NCBI RefSeq assembly: GCF_932276165.1
Contig: NC_063987.1
Span: 7,192,001-7,256,000, forward strand
Direction of reading: 5' to 3'
Length of the DNA stretch: 64,000 nt
Source of the DNA: Plutella xylostella
Taxonomy: Eukaryota; Arthropoda; Insecta; Lepidoptera; Plutellidae
In this document: positions 35,701 to 50,700 of the stretch, piece by piece
Layout of the letters: every line of letters starts with the position of its first letter
Numbering within the stretch: the stretch's first letter is position 1
Notes under the pieces: model-generated
The model's database searches: none
What the model was told of the DNA's origin: nothing
The model's input: the letters and a program-made list of their open reading frames with translations, nothing else
Program-made: the position numbers and the translations under genes

Positions 35701-38700
35701 TTCAGGAGTCCTGGATATTTTAGTCTAGTCTATGAGGTTTGTAAGTAAGGTTGTTTTGTAGTGTTTTTACCAGTCTCAGTAGATGTGCTAAGAATAAATT
35801 AAGTGAAACACTCGTTTCGCGTCTTCAATGATACAAAGGCACAAAGGTTGGCAGACAGAGTATTTTTGTACTCTCTTATTTTATTTGCCTTCAAACTTTT
35901 TCTGCTTCAGAGCGTTGCCACTTATTATGTTTGTCTGTTGCGAGCTATTTGCAAGACTCACAACATAGTTGCTTTGCTCATATATAAACACACAAACACT
36001 TATTAGTTGGTGTTTCTAGACGAGTTTATTTATGGGGGGATTAAGGGATGATTCATGGCATTTCTGTGTAGGTGCTAAACATGAAAAAACACACAGATCT
36101 TTATGACTAGGAGCCAAAAATGCACTACAACAGTTGGACGGTACTAAATGTATGAACCAAAAGTTGATCATAATGATCAACCTGACACGCGCAGTACGTA
36201 CACTTGGGGAATCCAGTGTCATACAGGTCTATGAAAAAACGTACAGGAGTCACTCAACAGAATTTGTCTCCCAGAAAGTACCTACCTACTTTACGTATTT
36301 GTTTACCTCTTTGTCTAGCTCCAACTTGTAAAAAAACTTCACTTACTTATTTAGCCTCCTTATGGCCCTCTTCAGCTGTCCGAAGTCGGGCCGCTCCGCC
36401 GGGTCCTCGGCCCAGCACTTCCTCATGAGATCTGAAGCCTCGTCGTACTCGGGAGAGCGGTTGTGTGTCGTGTTGGGACGGAGACCGCTGGCTATCACCG
36501 CTTCTATCACGTCTAGAGGTGAGGAAGAAGAAGAGGTGAGCTAGGAAATTATGATGAGAAATATAATCGCGAACAATGGAAAAGTTCCACCAGCCATACC
36601 ACACACATCGGGGAAAAATACTGTTCCTTATTAATTCTAATGTGACTATGGAACGTTTACCGATTAAATTCAACTTTGTGTATCAACGAGCTACCTACGA
36701 GTATAGTTAATATTATGGGTTTTATTGATCGATGCTGTGTATATTAAAAACAATAACATAAACATTAACTTACTAATAAAATTTACTTGTTTTGATTTAC
36801 ACTATAAAGTACTAAACAACGATGTAGATAATATTACGATTGTCAATTCGTCAACATAATCCCTGATCAAAGTCTCCATCCATTCGGCAAACCAAAACAC
36901 GTCACAATATTTGCACAACACGACGGCGAAGCTTACCTTTGGGCGACATGTCAATACCGGGGCCCAACCAGAAGGCGCCCTGTCTATTGACGATCTCGTG
37001 CATGATGATTCCGAATGAGTAGACATCCCCCTTCTGTGTGCCTTCGGGGGGAGGCTCGGGCATTCGGAGTAGCTCGGGAGCCGTCCAGAGGAGACCTGGG
37101 GGAAATGGACATTAGAAGATACGTATAAGCTGCATGTAATAAACTCACGATCAATGAAAAAGTTCCACTTGCCATTGACGTTCCATATCCACGTGACTGG
37201 AACTTTTTCATTGTTCGTGAGTGTATTTAATATATAGTGATAAACTAGGTCTTATCTTAACTAATATTGCCAAAATTAATTATCAAACTGATGACGTGTG
37301 CACTGTAGTCGGTTATTGGAAGGAAATGTAACTCAAACTGTATACACTATCGCATAAGTCACATCTAATCATATCTAGCAAACAATCATATCTAGCAAAC
37401 AATCATTGGTATGTGAAATAAAAAAAATGTGGGCAAGGAGGTAAATGGTATTATGGTTAACAGAAATTTGCTCCTAGTAGACTGCAAAATACAATTCATT
37501 AGGTAATTTTTTTTAAAAATTGTTTTTATTATATTATAGGTACTTTCTTTCTTTCTATAATTTATTTCACCGAAGTACCAATTTGTCGTGCAAAAAGGTA
37601 AAGTTCCTAGATTTGTCTAATCAAATATTCAATGATAACAGGCACCGAGAACAGGCGAAGCGGAAAGACGATCACTTTAATTAATTCCCTAGAAAGGCAG
37701 CGAAGTAGAATTCTTTTAAAAACAAAAGCAAGTTAAACCAAAGTACTAAGTAAAGTTGATATTGCGAACTACCTACCTAAGTCTGATTTGTTTTTGTGGT
37801 TTTCAATCAGTATTATTCTCTTTGTAACAAAACGTTAATTGATGTTGTGGGTGCAACTTTATTACTTTAACTGTAATACCAGTGCTTAGGTAGTATTTCA
37901 GTGGTTACTCCATTATGTTATGTTCGTATTAATGCTTAGAGAAAAGGGGCCGTCCATTAATCACGTGAGGCTCAAAGGGGGGGGGGAGGGGGTACTGAAA
38001 ACCTCACGAAACATCACGAGGGGGGAGGGGGGGTTCTCGTTAGACATCACGAGTATTAATTTTTTGTCAAAAATTAGGTATTTCTGAACCGATATATTGG
38101 ACGGCGCAAAAATTTTAACGATTTGTAGTATGACCTATATTTTTTCTAGTCAAAAATTGCCTTTACATAGACTTCCAAAAAAATACACGTGATCCAGGGG
38201 GGGGGGGAGGGGGGGTTGGTCCCAAACCTCACCAAATATCACCAGGGGGGAGGGGGGGTCAAAAAATGAGAAAAACGACCACACGTGATTAATGGACGGC
38301 CCCAAAGGCCGCAAAATTAAATAATATTATATTGAATAATATATTGAAGCGCGAGTACACCAAGTAGTTTTTTTTATATTTATTACCTGCTAGACATCCC
38401 TATCCACACATTCCTCAAACTCAACAAAAAACAAAAAACTCACGTGTCCAAAAGCTATGAGCCCGTGTGTCCTTCTCTGGAGTCCTCAACTCGTGCAGTC
38501 CGAAGTCGGTGATCTTGAGTACGAAGCGCGAGTCCACGACGCAGTTGCTCGACTTGAGCGCGCCGTGCGACTTGAGGTCCGTGCCATGTAAGTAGTGCAT
38601 GCCCTGGGGAACAAAACAAACATGACAGGATCATCAAACATGAAGTCTACAAAATGAATTGGCAATATTGTCAATAAAAAGTCTTTTCTTTCGTTTCCCC

Positions 38701-41700
38701 CTTTTGGGTGTCACTGTCTAAGTAACTACCGTAACTCTGACAAACTTACGCAATCGGCAAGCTTAATAAAACTAGAGTAAGGATAGGTAAGGCTCTCCCA
38801 AGCATGGGAAAAATAAAACTGCATTGCTAACCAAGCGCTACAATTTTCGTTCGTTCGTTCGTCAACCCCCCAGGCCCTTTAGAGTCGAGTGTTAGACTTC
38901 ATCACACAATAATGGTTACTATTGATATCGGCGGGTAGTTGAAATTTTTTACACCGATTCTAGAGCTTTTGATGGAAGTTGGCTTGACTTGTATCTCAAA
39001 TATCCTTATAGCAAACATCAGTGAGTTTATTACGATTTAAACGGTTAGTTTATTACGATTTAAACAAAAGTTATCAATCACTAGTTCATTGGAGATGAAA
39101 ATTGATAAACACTTTGAAGAAATAATTAAATCATATAGTTCCAGGTCAGTGCGCACTGTATGATTTCATTAGTATTGGTTAGGGAAATAATCCAATATAC
39201 ATTTCAGTGAATATTAATTACAATTCGGATAACTATTAACTTGGTGTATACGAGTAATATCAAATTAATATCCACTTCTCAGATCTAATAGAGTGGATAA
39301 AATTGGATTTCGAAACTCTGAAAAATAAAAAAAAAAATTAGCGGAACGTGGTAGCGTAATCAGATAACAATCCTGCTTCTTACATAAGAGATGCGTGTTC
39401 AAAACAGTAAGTGAGTACCTACCTAAAAAGCCTTAAAAAAGACATTCAATGGCCCTAGGTTTATTGTCCACCGCACATGCTGAGCTAGAGCCTTTTTGAC
39501 GCTCTGGAGGACTGCCAGTTATTGTTTGTTTTGTATTGTATTATTTTCTGCTTTTTTGTTGTGGCTGCCTGTTTGTCAATTAAATGTTTCTTTATTCTAA
39601 TTCGTTTACAACTTACCCGTACAATATCGTGCATCAAACTGACTTTGAACATCCAGTCCAGCTTCATGGTATCGCTCTCCAGAATATCCTGGAGTGAGCC
39701 TTTCGGGCAATACTCAGTCAGGAAGCAGCAGTGAGGAGGGTCTACACAGGCCCCGTAGAACCTCGCCAAGTGGTCATGTTCTAGATCTTTCATCTTCTTC
39801 AGTTCTAGGAGCAGTGGTCGCGTGAGGTCTATGCGTTGTTTGTCGACCTTCTTTATGGCGACTCGACAGCCTTTGTAGAAGCCGCATGGAGCGTAGACTT
39901 GACGATCGCCGGCCAGGGAAGTGGCTTCGTCGGAATATGCTGTCTGGAGAAAGAAATGTGGTTAGAATTTTTGACTGGGGAAATTTTGACAAATTAATCC
40001 TTCTAATCGGCTGATAGACCAGCGTGGTGAGCAATATGCCAATTTTAGGATGGTAGACCTTATAGGGAACTACTAACGAAAATAATAGAATAGAATAACC
40101 CTACACCTTGGTATATTCTTCTCCACGATGTATTTGCATTCAAGGGAATGTACCTACATGTTTTTTTTTTAATTAAATTATCATTAGGAAGGTATGTTAA
40201 ATATTGGTTTTATAACTGGGCAGTAGGTATACCTATTACAAATTTAATTATGTACAATAAAGAGTTTAATAATAGCATTATATTGAGTGAAAAGGGTTGT
40301 TGTGTGTATAGAATGGATATCACAAAGTAAAGGCTTGCCTCGGGGATCAAAGCTTGATTAAATTATTTACTGGTTTGTATTGCAAATTGGCTTCGGCTTT
40401 CATCTCCTGAAAGGATTTTTATAAAAAATATATTATAAAAGCTACTGTAGGTATGTTTTATTTATGTATTTATTTATTTTCTAATTGCATTTTTTCCCTT
40501 GTGACTTTTCGAAATGTATTTTTTTTTTTTCAGAATTTCCGCTTGTGTCTTTGTTTTTTAGCTTAATAAACCATTTTTACAACAGCCCGTATAAATGATG
40601 GACTCGGTACAAAAATTTAATACAAACTCATATCACAGATATTAGCTACAAATCGTTCAATAGATTCTCGACTTTCCGACAAATCTCTGTTTTATTAAAA
40701 GAACACACGACAAAACGGTACAGAGGGGGACTGGAAAGAAAAGATATTACTTTTCGACGGTATTGCCAATTCATTTTGTAGACACCATGTGTGACGCACG
40801 ATTATTGGCCAAATACCTACTTCGTAACGATAATTCCCTTGGATCGTGGCCAAATCTTCAGAATGACAGTTTATTTCTTCAGAAGCATTACCCCTTTACC
40901 GTTATCGAAGTCAAGGGTTATTTTAACTATATAACGTTCCACGTGTCAGTGGAACTTTTTGTTTGCTCATGAGTGTATTTGGTGCGCCATTGTTATATCT
41001 GAATTGCTCGCATATTATAATGAATATGGTGGATTATAAAGCATAGAGTTTATTTACCGAATTGTGGATTCATGATTGAATGAATTCTAGTCTGTATTGA
41101 ATAGTTTTACAGCTTTAATTACAACCACTATACATAGTAAATTAAATTATGTTTTAAATAGGTAATGTAAAAATTATTGTAATGAAAAGCGACGATAAAA
41201 CTATACCAACGATAACTGTTAACCTATTGGTGGTTTTTTCATTCATAATTCTTAATCCATAACATTTTTCCTCTTCCGTCGTTTTTTTTTCCTCACAAAG
41301 CTTCCGGTCATTTATAGGAATGAAAAGACTCTGAAGGAGGCAGACAATAATAATAGCATCACGGAAAGCAATCTAAATCCCGATGATTTTGAGTTGATTA
41401 TTGCAATTCAATAATGGCGTTCTGCCGTGACTTATTCTTGAAGAATTTAACGGTTAACAATGAACGGTAAATAATCTGAAATGGGATGATTTGGTTTGAA
41501 AATAATATGAGGTATGATCCGTAATTTATTGAAAATATAAATGGTTAAGCACTTAGCACTCTCGCGCTAGGCTAGGTTAAAAGGTCCATTTCCAGCAAAT
41601 AAAGAAGAAACAACTTAATACCGTAAAATTATATTATATAATTATCTTAACTAAAATAGATTTTTAAGATACTTATGACTTCATAGCTCAGACCGAGCAA

Positions 41701-44700
41701 AAATCTGAAAACTGAAACCCAGAATTTAGTAATTAGATCATTCTGCCATGACTGTTATGATATGAAGCGCAATTCACAAATTTAATTATGGATTTCATAC
41801 CTACAATATTTTTTTAAAACATTCTTTTTATCTCTACACAAGGATAAAAAATTAAAAAATAAGTAGGTAAACTCTTTATCTAATAATTTTATTTCTCCCA
41901 GCAATTATTACAACATAAACAGACGTCTCGTGGTAAAGAAAAATCTCCCGAAGTGAGTTTTAATCAGTTATGGAGGAGATTTTGGCCTAAAAGGTAACCT
42001 TTCACGAAATATTTATTATATCTGTCAGAAATACTTTTAAAACAAGCCAAAACTTGTGATTGTTCTGCCGAAAAACACTTTTGAATATGTATGAGGCAAA
42101 AGAACAAACAATTTGCAATCTTATTCCGGCGGCGTAAGTACCTGCCTGCATTAGTGTTTCGGAAAATCTGTTGTAAGGAAAACAGGAAACTTTTTAACAA
42201 TATTTAACGCTCTTCAATCATACTGAACGTGCGTTTTCAAAGAATGCTGATGAATAAAATAACATAAATAAGGATATAAAAATATAGAGGTTGTTTGGTG
42301 CATAGACCGGCAAAAAAATACGGTGTTAGAGATTGTATTTAAAATAAATAAAATATGAGTATTATTTTCTTCTTTTTGAACGTATGTGAAAAAGTTATTA
42401 TTGATAAAAAGATATTTTTTTTCTATATAGGTACTGTGCAAATATGTAAAATTAAAAAAAAAATGTTAGTGTTTGTGATATATTTTTTTACATTTCTTTA
42501 CTGGTAAAATTTACCGAGACCATAATATTATCATTATAATTTACACCCTGTATATCACATGTGTTTTCAGCTGTAGGTACCGAGCTCACATAGTCAATAA
42601 CGTTTCTGCCATGAGCTAAGTAATATTATTATAATGTGGAAAGGTTCTTAGTTTCTCGGAAGCTGATGAAAGATGGATAACTATTTAATGCTTCAATGAC
42701 TGCACGTAAGCAGAAAGCTTTAGTTGAGCTTTGGTTCATGGCTCCTTTAGAACGGAGATGAGATTGCTTATGTGAACTTAAAAAGTCACGCAGTTTACGA
42801 TTCTGAGCTCCGTTATTTTGATAATCTTGATTAACAGTTCATTAAATTCGGTCATGACATGGCCTAGCCTATACAGTACATAATATCCATGCCTATATAT
42901 TATTATAGTACAAAGTACGTATGCTCGCAGAAAACCAGCGTCGTTTAGGAAAAGAGTATAGACCCTAAGGAGGTTTGCTGTACACATATGTAATTAGATA
43001 TAGAACTATGTCCATGTAAAAAAACATTTATTTCGGACACACTGAAATAATAATGACTATGTTAGATTCCTGAACGACTTTTCAAGGAAACAGACATTTT
43101 ACGTGTGAACTTTAGGCTACTCTTCTTGGATAAAATAGGAAGTTTTGGAGAGCTGACATGCAAGTAGTTTAATGCAACGAGTTGTGGTTAGAGCAAGGGG
43201 TCACTCTATATGACGAAAAACTAAACTACGGAGCGCTGACGTGCGAGCCACGACTCTATCTTGTTGTATTAAACGTGCCGATTGAACGACAGTTCTCGTT
43301 CGTTCGTTTTTTGTCAGTTTAGAGTAACGCTCTAACGCTCTCTGAAATTTCGCATTTTGTCAGGAGCCTTTTATATATAGTAAGAACTACATACCTACAT
43401 ACTTAAGTATTTCCGACGTTCGCTCATAGCAGAATAATTCACGCGATAAATCGCGTCACCCACCAATAAACCTGATTACATCTACCGAGTAGAGTGGCCG
43501 AGACAGTATCCTCGGTCAAGCACTCGGTCAATTGCTAGCCGTTCCTTCATCGAGGATCGGCCGAGGATACTGCCAGTATACTCGGTAAGTGTAACAAGGG
43601 TATTACTTACATACTTATTCCCAATCTCCGCTGGGGTGCATATTGAGACAGCTCAGAGACATCCCCACCTCGCCCATTGCCGAGTCTTCGTTTACCGCCC
43701 TCGGGATGCCATGACAGTGCTTCCTTTGGGATGTCTTCAGTAGTACAAGCGTATTAGGGTCTAGGCACACTCACCCCAGTGCTGTAGCGGCGCGCCAGGG
43801 AGTGCATGCTGCCCCGGAAGCGGCCGCCGCCGCCCGGATGCAGCACGTCCGTCCAGCTCACGCGCCACGTCATCATGGCTATCTCCGCTTCCAGCTTGTA
43901 GTGTCTGCGGAGAAGTAGTTAGTGTTGAATAACGAAGTTAGGGGCGCGTTTTGAGTGATAAAGTTTGTGTGGGGTTTTTGTTGGGAGCTTGTAGGTATTG
44001 TAACGTATGCGGGGTTGGGGTCAGTTAGAATGACGAGTTTCGCGTGAGGTTTTTGATGGGGATAGAGGTTTACTTATTGTCGATGGGGTTATGTGGGCGT
44101 GTGTGTGTCTGCATAAAGATTGATATATCATAAACATATAACTAGATATTATTTGAAAAGCCATGATCATAACAATAAACAACAACTTTATTGTTATGTA
44201 TAACACCATACATTAAAATAAATGATGTGCGGCTTAAATTCATCATTTGTTTAACCATCTTTTAATAATTATAATATACTAGCAGTTCCCGCGCGCTTCG
44301 CTTCGCCTTAAAAAGTTTTCCCGTGGGAATTCCGGGATAAAAAGTAGCCTATGTTCTTTCCCAGGGTCTAGACCATATGTATACTAAATTTCATTCAAAT
44401 CCGTTCAGTAGTTTTGGCGTGAAAGAGTAACAGACAGACAGACAGACAGACAGACACAGTTACTTTCGCATTTATAATATTAGTAAGGATTTAATTACAT
44501 AGCCAAATTTGCTAGCATCTGAAAGCAAGATACACAGGATGTATTGTTGAAATTCAATTATTATACCTACCATTTTAACTCATGATGTTATTCCGGATTA
44601 AATAAAAGAAAACCCGAACAAAAGATAATATAAAATCCGATTTATATTCGTAGAAAATGCGTTAAACTTTTTCTTATAACAAGAAAATACCAATAATGGT

Positions 44701-47700
44701 TATTGCTTCTTACTACAATACAAATATTTATTACTCGTATGTACGTAAAAAAACAACCTGCAATATGTTGTGGAGTGGAATTAATATTATTGTTTTAACG
44801 AGTAGACATGGAAATTAAAAAGGAAGATAAATATGTAAATTGTTTGCTAAAATCAACATTAATATGGAAGAATAAATTTAATATGTTACATCAGTTACAT
44901 GGAATTTAATCTGGAAGTATATACCTACGTTACGATTATTTTTATATAATGCTTACATTACCTACATATTGTGTATGTTTTCTTTTTTAATCTTCGGATA
45001 TATAATTATATTCAAAGTTCTGTATTATTTTATTTCTCCATAGAGCCTATACAATATACATACGGGCATATACAGGGTGTTAAAAAACTCTAGTGTAAGC
45101 TGTTTGAAAATGTATCACTCATTTAAAACCCTTATTTTTAACATTCTCAACAACAAAAAAACCTTTCATCTTACGATTTCAGTTCCGCAACACCCTGTAC
45201 ATGACTCACCTGTATATGAACACGGACAGCACGGCGAGCACCACCACCACGGAGCTCAGCACCATGCTGAGGATCGCGTACACTGGGAGCGCTGCGGGGA
45301 ACAGGAGTGGCATGTTAGATTATAATCATTTTGACTTATACAGAACCAGGATGTCCCGCAAGCTTCGCTTCGCCTTAAAAAGTTTTCTCGTGGGAATACC
45401 GGGATGAAAAGTAGCCTATGTTCTTTCTCAGGGTCTAGACCATTATGTATACCAAATTTCATTCAAATCCGTTCAGTATTTTTGGCGTAAAAGAGTAACA
45501 GACAGACAGACGGACACAGTTACTTCCGCATAATATTATTAGTTAGGAGTAGGATGTTTATTTGTTAGTGGTCATCCCGTTGGCAGGTGTATGACTCGTC
45601 ATACTGTATAACTTTCATTATGGGACCAACTCTAACATCGGGAAAATAAAACAGCTGTTTCATAGTAAAGTTAGATACCTACTCAATCAGAATGTATGGA
45701 ACACCTGTTTTATTTTTCCCGATAGTATTAATAGTGTAAGGACAGGGTCAACCGCTGGCATGGCACCCTCGAGCTGGCCCTTAAATCTCATATTATGTAT
45801 ATCTGTCATAATGCGCGAGTGTCATTTTCTATAAGCAAAATGTTCTGAATTTTTTGTTCAAATTATAAATTCAATGTTTGGAAAACTTGGAGCCATTTGA
45901 TGATGGTATTTTGTGAGTGGAACTTTTTCATTGCTCGTGAGTGTATTACCAATTACCACCCTGTTGAAGACAGACATTATTACGAGCGTCGGGCTCTATG
46001 CCCGGCGCTTCAGCTGAAGAAGAAATACTTATGTCAATCACATACAAATAACAACTCAAAGAAACTATCACGACCACAATACATTTTAATACTTACTAAT
46101 TCTAATTTCTTATTTCTAAACATCGTTGTAAAATACTAATACTTACTTCTATTTAATATAATATCAACAACCAAGAACATCTTTATTACTTATCATCACG
46201 TCTTCGACTTCGAGCCTTCGCCATCATTTTCGAGCCGGATCTGGCTATACAACCAGATCGGCGAGACCAAGTCGAGGGACGCGATTGAGAACAACCCGTC
46301 AACATTCATTCACAAGGAAGGAGAAGGTCATCGGAGTTCGGTCATCACTTATCATTGGAGAGTCAAGCTAACGCATGAAGATCCTCATCAAGGTCGCCGA
46401 GTAGATGCACAAGAGCACATTAGTGTCAAGACTCAACTATCATACAAACCAGGAAGGGCGCCTTCGGCTGAGTGAGTCCGTTCCGATCTATCTAATTCCC
46501 AATTAGTTTCGATTCTCGTTAATTTTCCTTAGTTATTAATTTCTACCGATTTATTCACGTACTTATCGTCTTCTCATATGTCATTTGTTTAATTACCACA
46601 ATATCTTAACGTTCTAAAACATTTGCAAACCATGGATGCAAAAACATTAAAAAAGAATAGAGGTTCTGTAAAGGCCAAATTGACAATATTTAAGGGCCAT
46701 CTCGAACAATTGACAACTTGCACCAAATTAAACACCTTGCAGTTTCGTGAACTATCCGCACGCCTCAACCGCATTAATGAATTGTATAAGGAATTTGACT
46801 CTATTCAAAATAATTTGGAAACTTTATCGGACACTCCAGAAGACGAGTTTAATGAACGACAGGAATTCGAGGCTGGATACTTCAGCACGGTCGCTGCCGC
46901 GCAGGAGCTGCTGGACCGGAGTGTGGAGCGCCCCGCCGCTGCGGGCCACGACCTGGCCGTGGCAGGATCCAGCACTGCCAATGATTCAGGTGCATTTCTT
47001 CCAACACTTAAGTTACCTACGATACACCTACCTACATTTGCTGGTGGCTATCAAGATTGGCTAGAATTCCACGACACGTACATGAGTCTCATTCATCTAA
47101 ATGATTCAATTCCAAAAATTCAAAAATATCATTACTTACGAGCATCACTAAGGGATAATGCTGCCTTGTTGATCCAATCATTAGACCTATCAGGTGACAA
47201 TTACGATGTAGCTTGGGATTTACTATGTGAGCGCTACAACAACACCAAGTTATTAGTCAACAATAATTTGAAGGCTCTCTTCAATCTGGAACCGATGTTC
47301 AAGGAATCGTCCACGGGCCTTCGTAATATCATCGATTCGGTAAATAAAAACATTAGAGCTCTAAAAACACTACATCTACCCACGGAGCATTGGGATGCGA
47401 TAATAATTTACGTTATCTGCACAAAATTAGACCACGCAACACTGAAGGATTGGGAGATGCAGCGCGGATCCAACAACGCAATTCCAAAATTTTCGGAATT
47501 TAATTCATTTATAAAAAACCGCGCTGCATGGCTGGAATCCATCGAAGAAAATCACCAAAAACTGCGTAGATATAGCGATACTCCACCCGTTCGCGCCAAA
47601 ACCTTTGTGGCAAATTATTCAAACTCCGCGCATGCGAGTGGTTCTAATCCTTCACAAAATTCCTATTTCTGCCCAATTTGTAAACAATCACATAGCATAT

Positions 47701-50700
47701 ATGAATGCACAAAATTCAGATCCATGACCATAGAAGGGAGGATGGATAAGGTAAAACAATTAAACCTTTGTCAGAATTGTCTGCGTAAAGGTCACGATGA
47801 AACACATTGTTGGAGAGGTTCGTGCAAAATTTGCAACAAGAGACACAACAGCATGATACATCTAAACCATGAAGAGCCAAATTTAGATTCGAATACAAAA
47901 ATTGACCAATGTGTCGTCTTACCGAATGTAGAAAATCTGACGAACAACACAGAGCCAAAGCAAACAACTAATCAATCGTCGAACACAATATCCTTATCAG
48001 TGACGCATCCAAGCCAAGCCCAGGTATTGTTAAGCACAGTAATTGTCAGTATAGCGGATAAAAATGGTAAACACCACAAAGTGCGTGCACTGTTAGATCA
48101 AGGCAGCACAGCAAGTTTCTTAACAAATGATTTACTCACACAACTTCAAACACCTTGTTATCATACATCTGTTTCAGTCCAAGGATTAAATAATCAAACT
48201 TCTAAAATATCAAAAAGGTGTGATGTATCAATAGCATCACTCTCTGCCAGTGGTTACACGACAGACGTTAATTGTTTTGTTGTGCCACAAATAACGCAAG
48301 TAATACCCATGAATAAAATAAACTGCGGTAATCTAAACATACCCCCACACATCTACCTTGCTGATCCTACCTTTGCCATCCCATCGGAGGTGCAAATGCT
48401 GTTGGGAGCTGACATCTTCTGGGACATACTCTGTAACAATCGTGTCAGCCTAGGCAAGGTGAAACCAACCCCTGTAGAAACAAAATTAGGGTGGTTAGTT
48501 GTGGGCTCTATACCGACATCATACAACACACTAGGTCAACATGATACAGTCCACTGCAACTTGATAAACAAAATGGAACTAGAAGAAAAAATCAACAAAT
48601 ATTTTGAATTGGAGTCCTTACCCGCTCAACAATCCCAATCGAGGGATGAAGCTGATTGTGAGAAGCTCTTCTTGAAAACTACAGTCCGTAACCCAGATGG
48701 TAGGATGGTTGTGACAATACCCCTTAAGGAGAACCCTCAATGTCTCGGCGATTCAAAGCAACAAGCACTGATTAGATTCAATTCATTAGAACGTAAGTTC
48801 AGCAAAAATGAAGCATTTAAAACAAAATACATAAATTTTATGGAATACATAGAATACATAGAGCTAGGTCATATGTCGGAAAACAAAACACCCCAAGATG
48901 ACAATGAATCCTATTTTTTGCCGCATCATGGTGTCTTGCGAGAAGACAGTATAACAACTAAACTAAGAACAGTATTCGATGCCTCTGCAATAACAAGCCC
49001 TGGTAAGTCATTCAATGACATCCAACTCATAGGTCCTCCTGTACAAGATGACTTATTGAGTTTTTTAATCCGATTCCGACAGCACAAATATGTGGTCACT
49101 GCCGACGTAGAAAAAATGTACAGACAAATAATTACAAATAAGTATTCGGACTTTCCTAAATTGCAACGCATAATTGGCTACCTTAAAGGATTCATCCATA
49201 ATTGCCGACTTCCAGGGAACAAATCAATCGGAGCTTTGCAATTGTCTGAGCTTGATTTGGCAACAAAAACACTGTGCGCAATGTCACAAAAAACATGCTT
49301 CCTCAAGGAATTTCGTGTTTTAAAAAATAAAGGGTCTCTGCCATCTAAGAATAAACTGTTGCATCTGAATCCATTTCTCGATGATTCTGGCCTAATTCGA
49401 GTAGGAGGCAGGTTGTGCAATGCGAATTATGATTACGACACTAAACATCCAATTCTGCTAGACGCGTCTCATCCCATCACTAAATTAATCTTTAAAAATT
49501 ATCATCGACTTTTATTACATGCAGGACCTCAGCTGTTATTGTCAACCTTGCGTCATAAATATTGGATCATCAACGGCCGAAATCTTGCAAGAAAAACAGT
49601 TCATGAGTGTATTACTTGCTGTAGGTTCTCAGAAAAAACATTTCAGCCCATTATGGGGAATCTTCCTAAAGCAAGACTCGAGGCAGATCATCCATTCTGC
49701 CACACGGCGGTAGACTACGCTGGACCGATAATGATAGCAAACAGGAAAGGTAGAGGGTGTAAGCTCATTAAGGCTTACATCTGTGTATTTGTATGTCTCA
49801 CAGTCAAGGCAGTGCATCTGGAACTTGTCACAGATTTGTCTGCTAAATGTTTCATTTCAGCATTAAACAGGTTTGTGGCCCGGCGAGGTAAGCCTTCCAA
49901 CATATATTCCGACAACGGCACGAACTTTGTAGGAGCTAATCACGAATTAAGAGCCTTTTTGAAATAATGTAGAAAGGATGTAATATCCTATTCAGCAGAA
50001 ACTGAGATAAAGTTTCACTTCAGTCCAGCATACAGTCCTCATTTCAACGGCATGGCGGAGGGTTCGGTAAAGTCCATAAAACATCATTTGAAACGAGTGC
50101 TTGGCCTAGCACACTTAGACTTCGAGGAAATGTATACTGTGATGGTCCAAATAGAAGGAATCCTAAACTCAAGGCCTATCACCCCCTTATCTTCGGATCC
50201 CTCTGATCTCATCCCTCTCACTCCTTCCCACTTCTTAATCGGACGGACATGCACGATGCTACCGGCTGCCCCGGTGGAAGACAAGCCAATTTCATCACTA
50301 ACAAGATTTAAGAGGATCGAACAACTCAAGGCACATTTTTGGAACCGTTTCTACAAGGAATACATATCCGAGCTCCAGCAGAGGAACAAATGGCGCACAA
50401 TTGGAGAGCAGCCACAAACAGGGGAACTTGTGCTAGTGAAGGACGATCGATTACCCCCAAATCGATGGCTGCTAGGCAGAGTCACGGCAGTATACCCCGG
50501 CACGGACGGGGTCAATAGAGTGGCAGATGTGATCACGAGGGCCGGGACGCTCAGAAGAGCGTACAACCGGTTGTGCCCTCTTCCACTCTTGGAACAGACC
50601 GTTCCAAGGGGGGGACTAAGTTGAAGACAGACATTATTACGAGCGTCGGGCTCTATGCCCGGCGCTTCAGCTGAAGAAGAAATACTTATGTCAATCACAT

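Larger units (their letters stand above)
30475..36346 (-). other. Intron 7 (exon 7 to 8), 5.9 kb
   Basis: Contains a LINE tail (31575-31690), the inverted-repeat Tc1-like relic (32430-35045) with a SINE inside it, a (TG)13 microsatellite at 34823-34848, and a PIF/Harbinger-type MITE (35251-35392). In 30600-31570, 31700-32400 and 35400-36340 I see no gene or defined repeat. Confidence 0.8.
37096..38443 (-). other. Intron 5 (exon 5 to 6)
   Basis: 1.35 kb containing the two MITEs at 37142-37223 and 37946-38303. 37230-37940 is AT-rich with nothing recognisable. Confidence 0.85.
39944..43774 (-). other. Intron 3 (exon 3 to 4), 3.8 kb
   Basis: Contains one end of a CACTCACGRGCAATG MITE (40935-40976), a foldback MITE at 43197-43329 and a small inverted repeat at 43484-43586. 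40000-40900 and 41000-43190 are AT-rich with no gene that I can support. Confidence 0.8.
43905..45209 (-). other. Intron 2 (exon 2 to 3)
   Basis: 1.3 kb holding a dispersed repeat at 44283-44490 and a MITE at 45071-45199 that reaches almost to the exon 2 donor. Confidence 0.85.

Noticed and set aside
46623..46631. Non-ATG start for the BEL Gag
   Set aside because: The upstream codon is TTG; the ATG at 46632 has a good start context.
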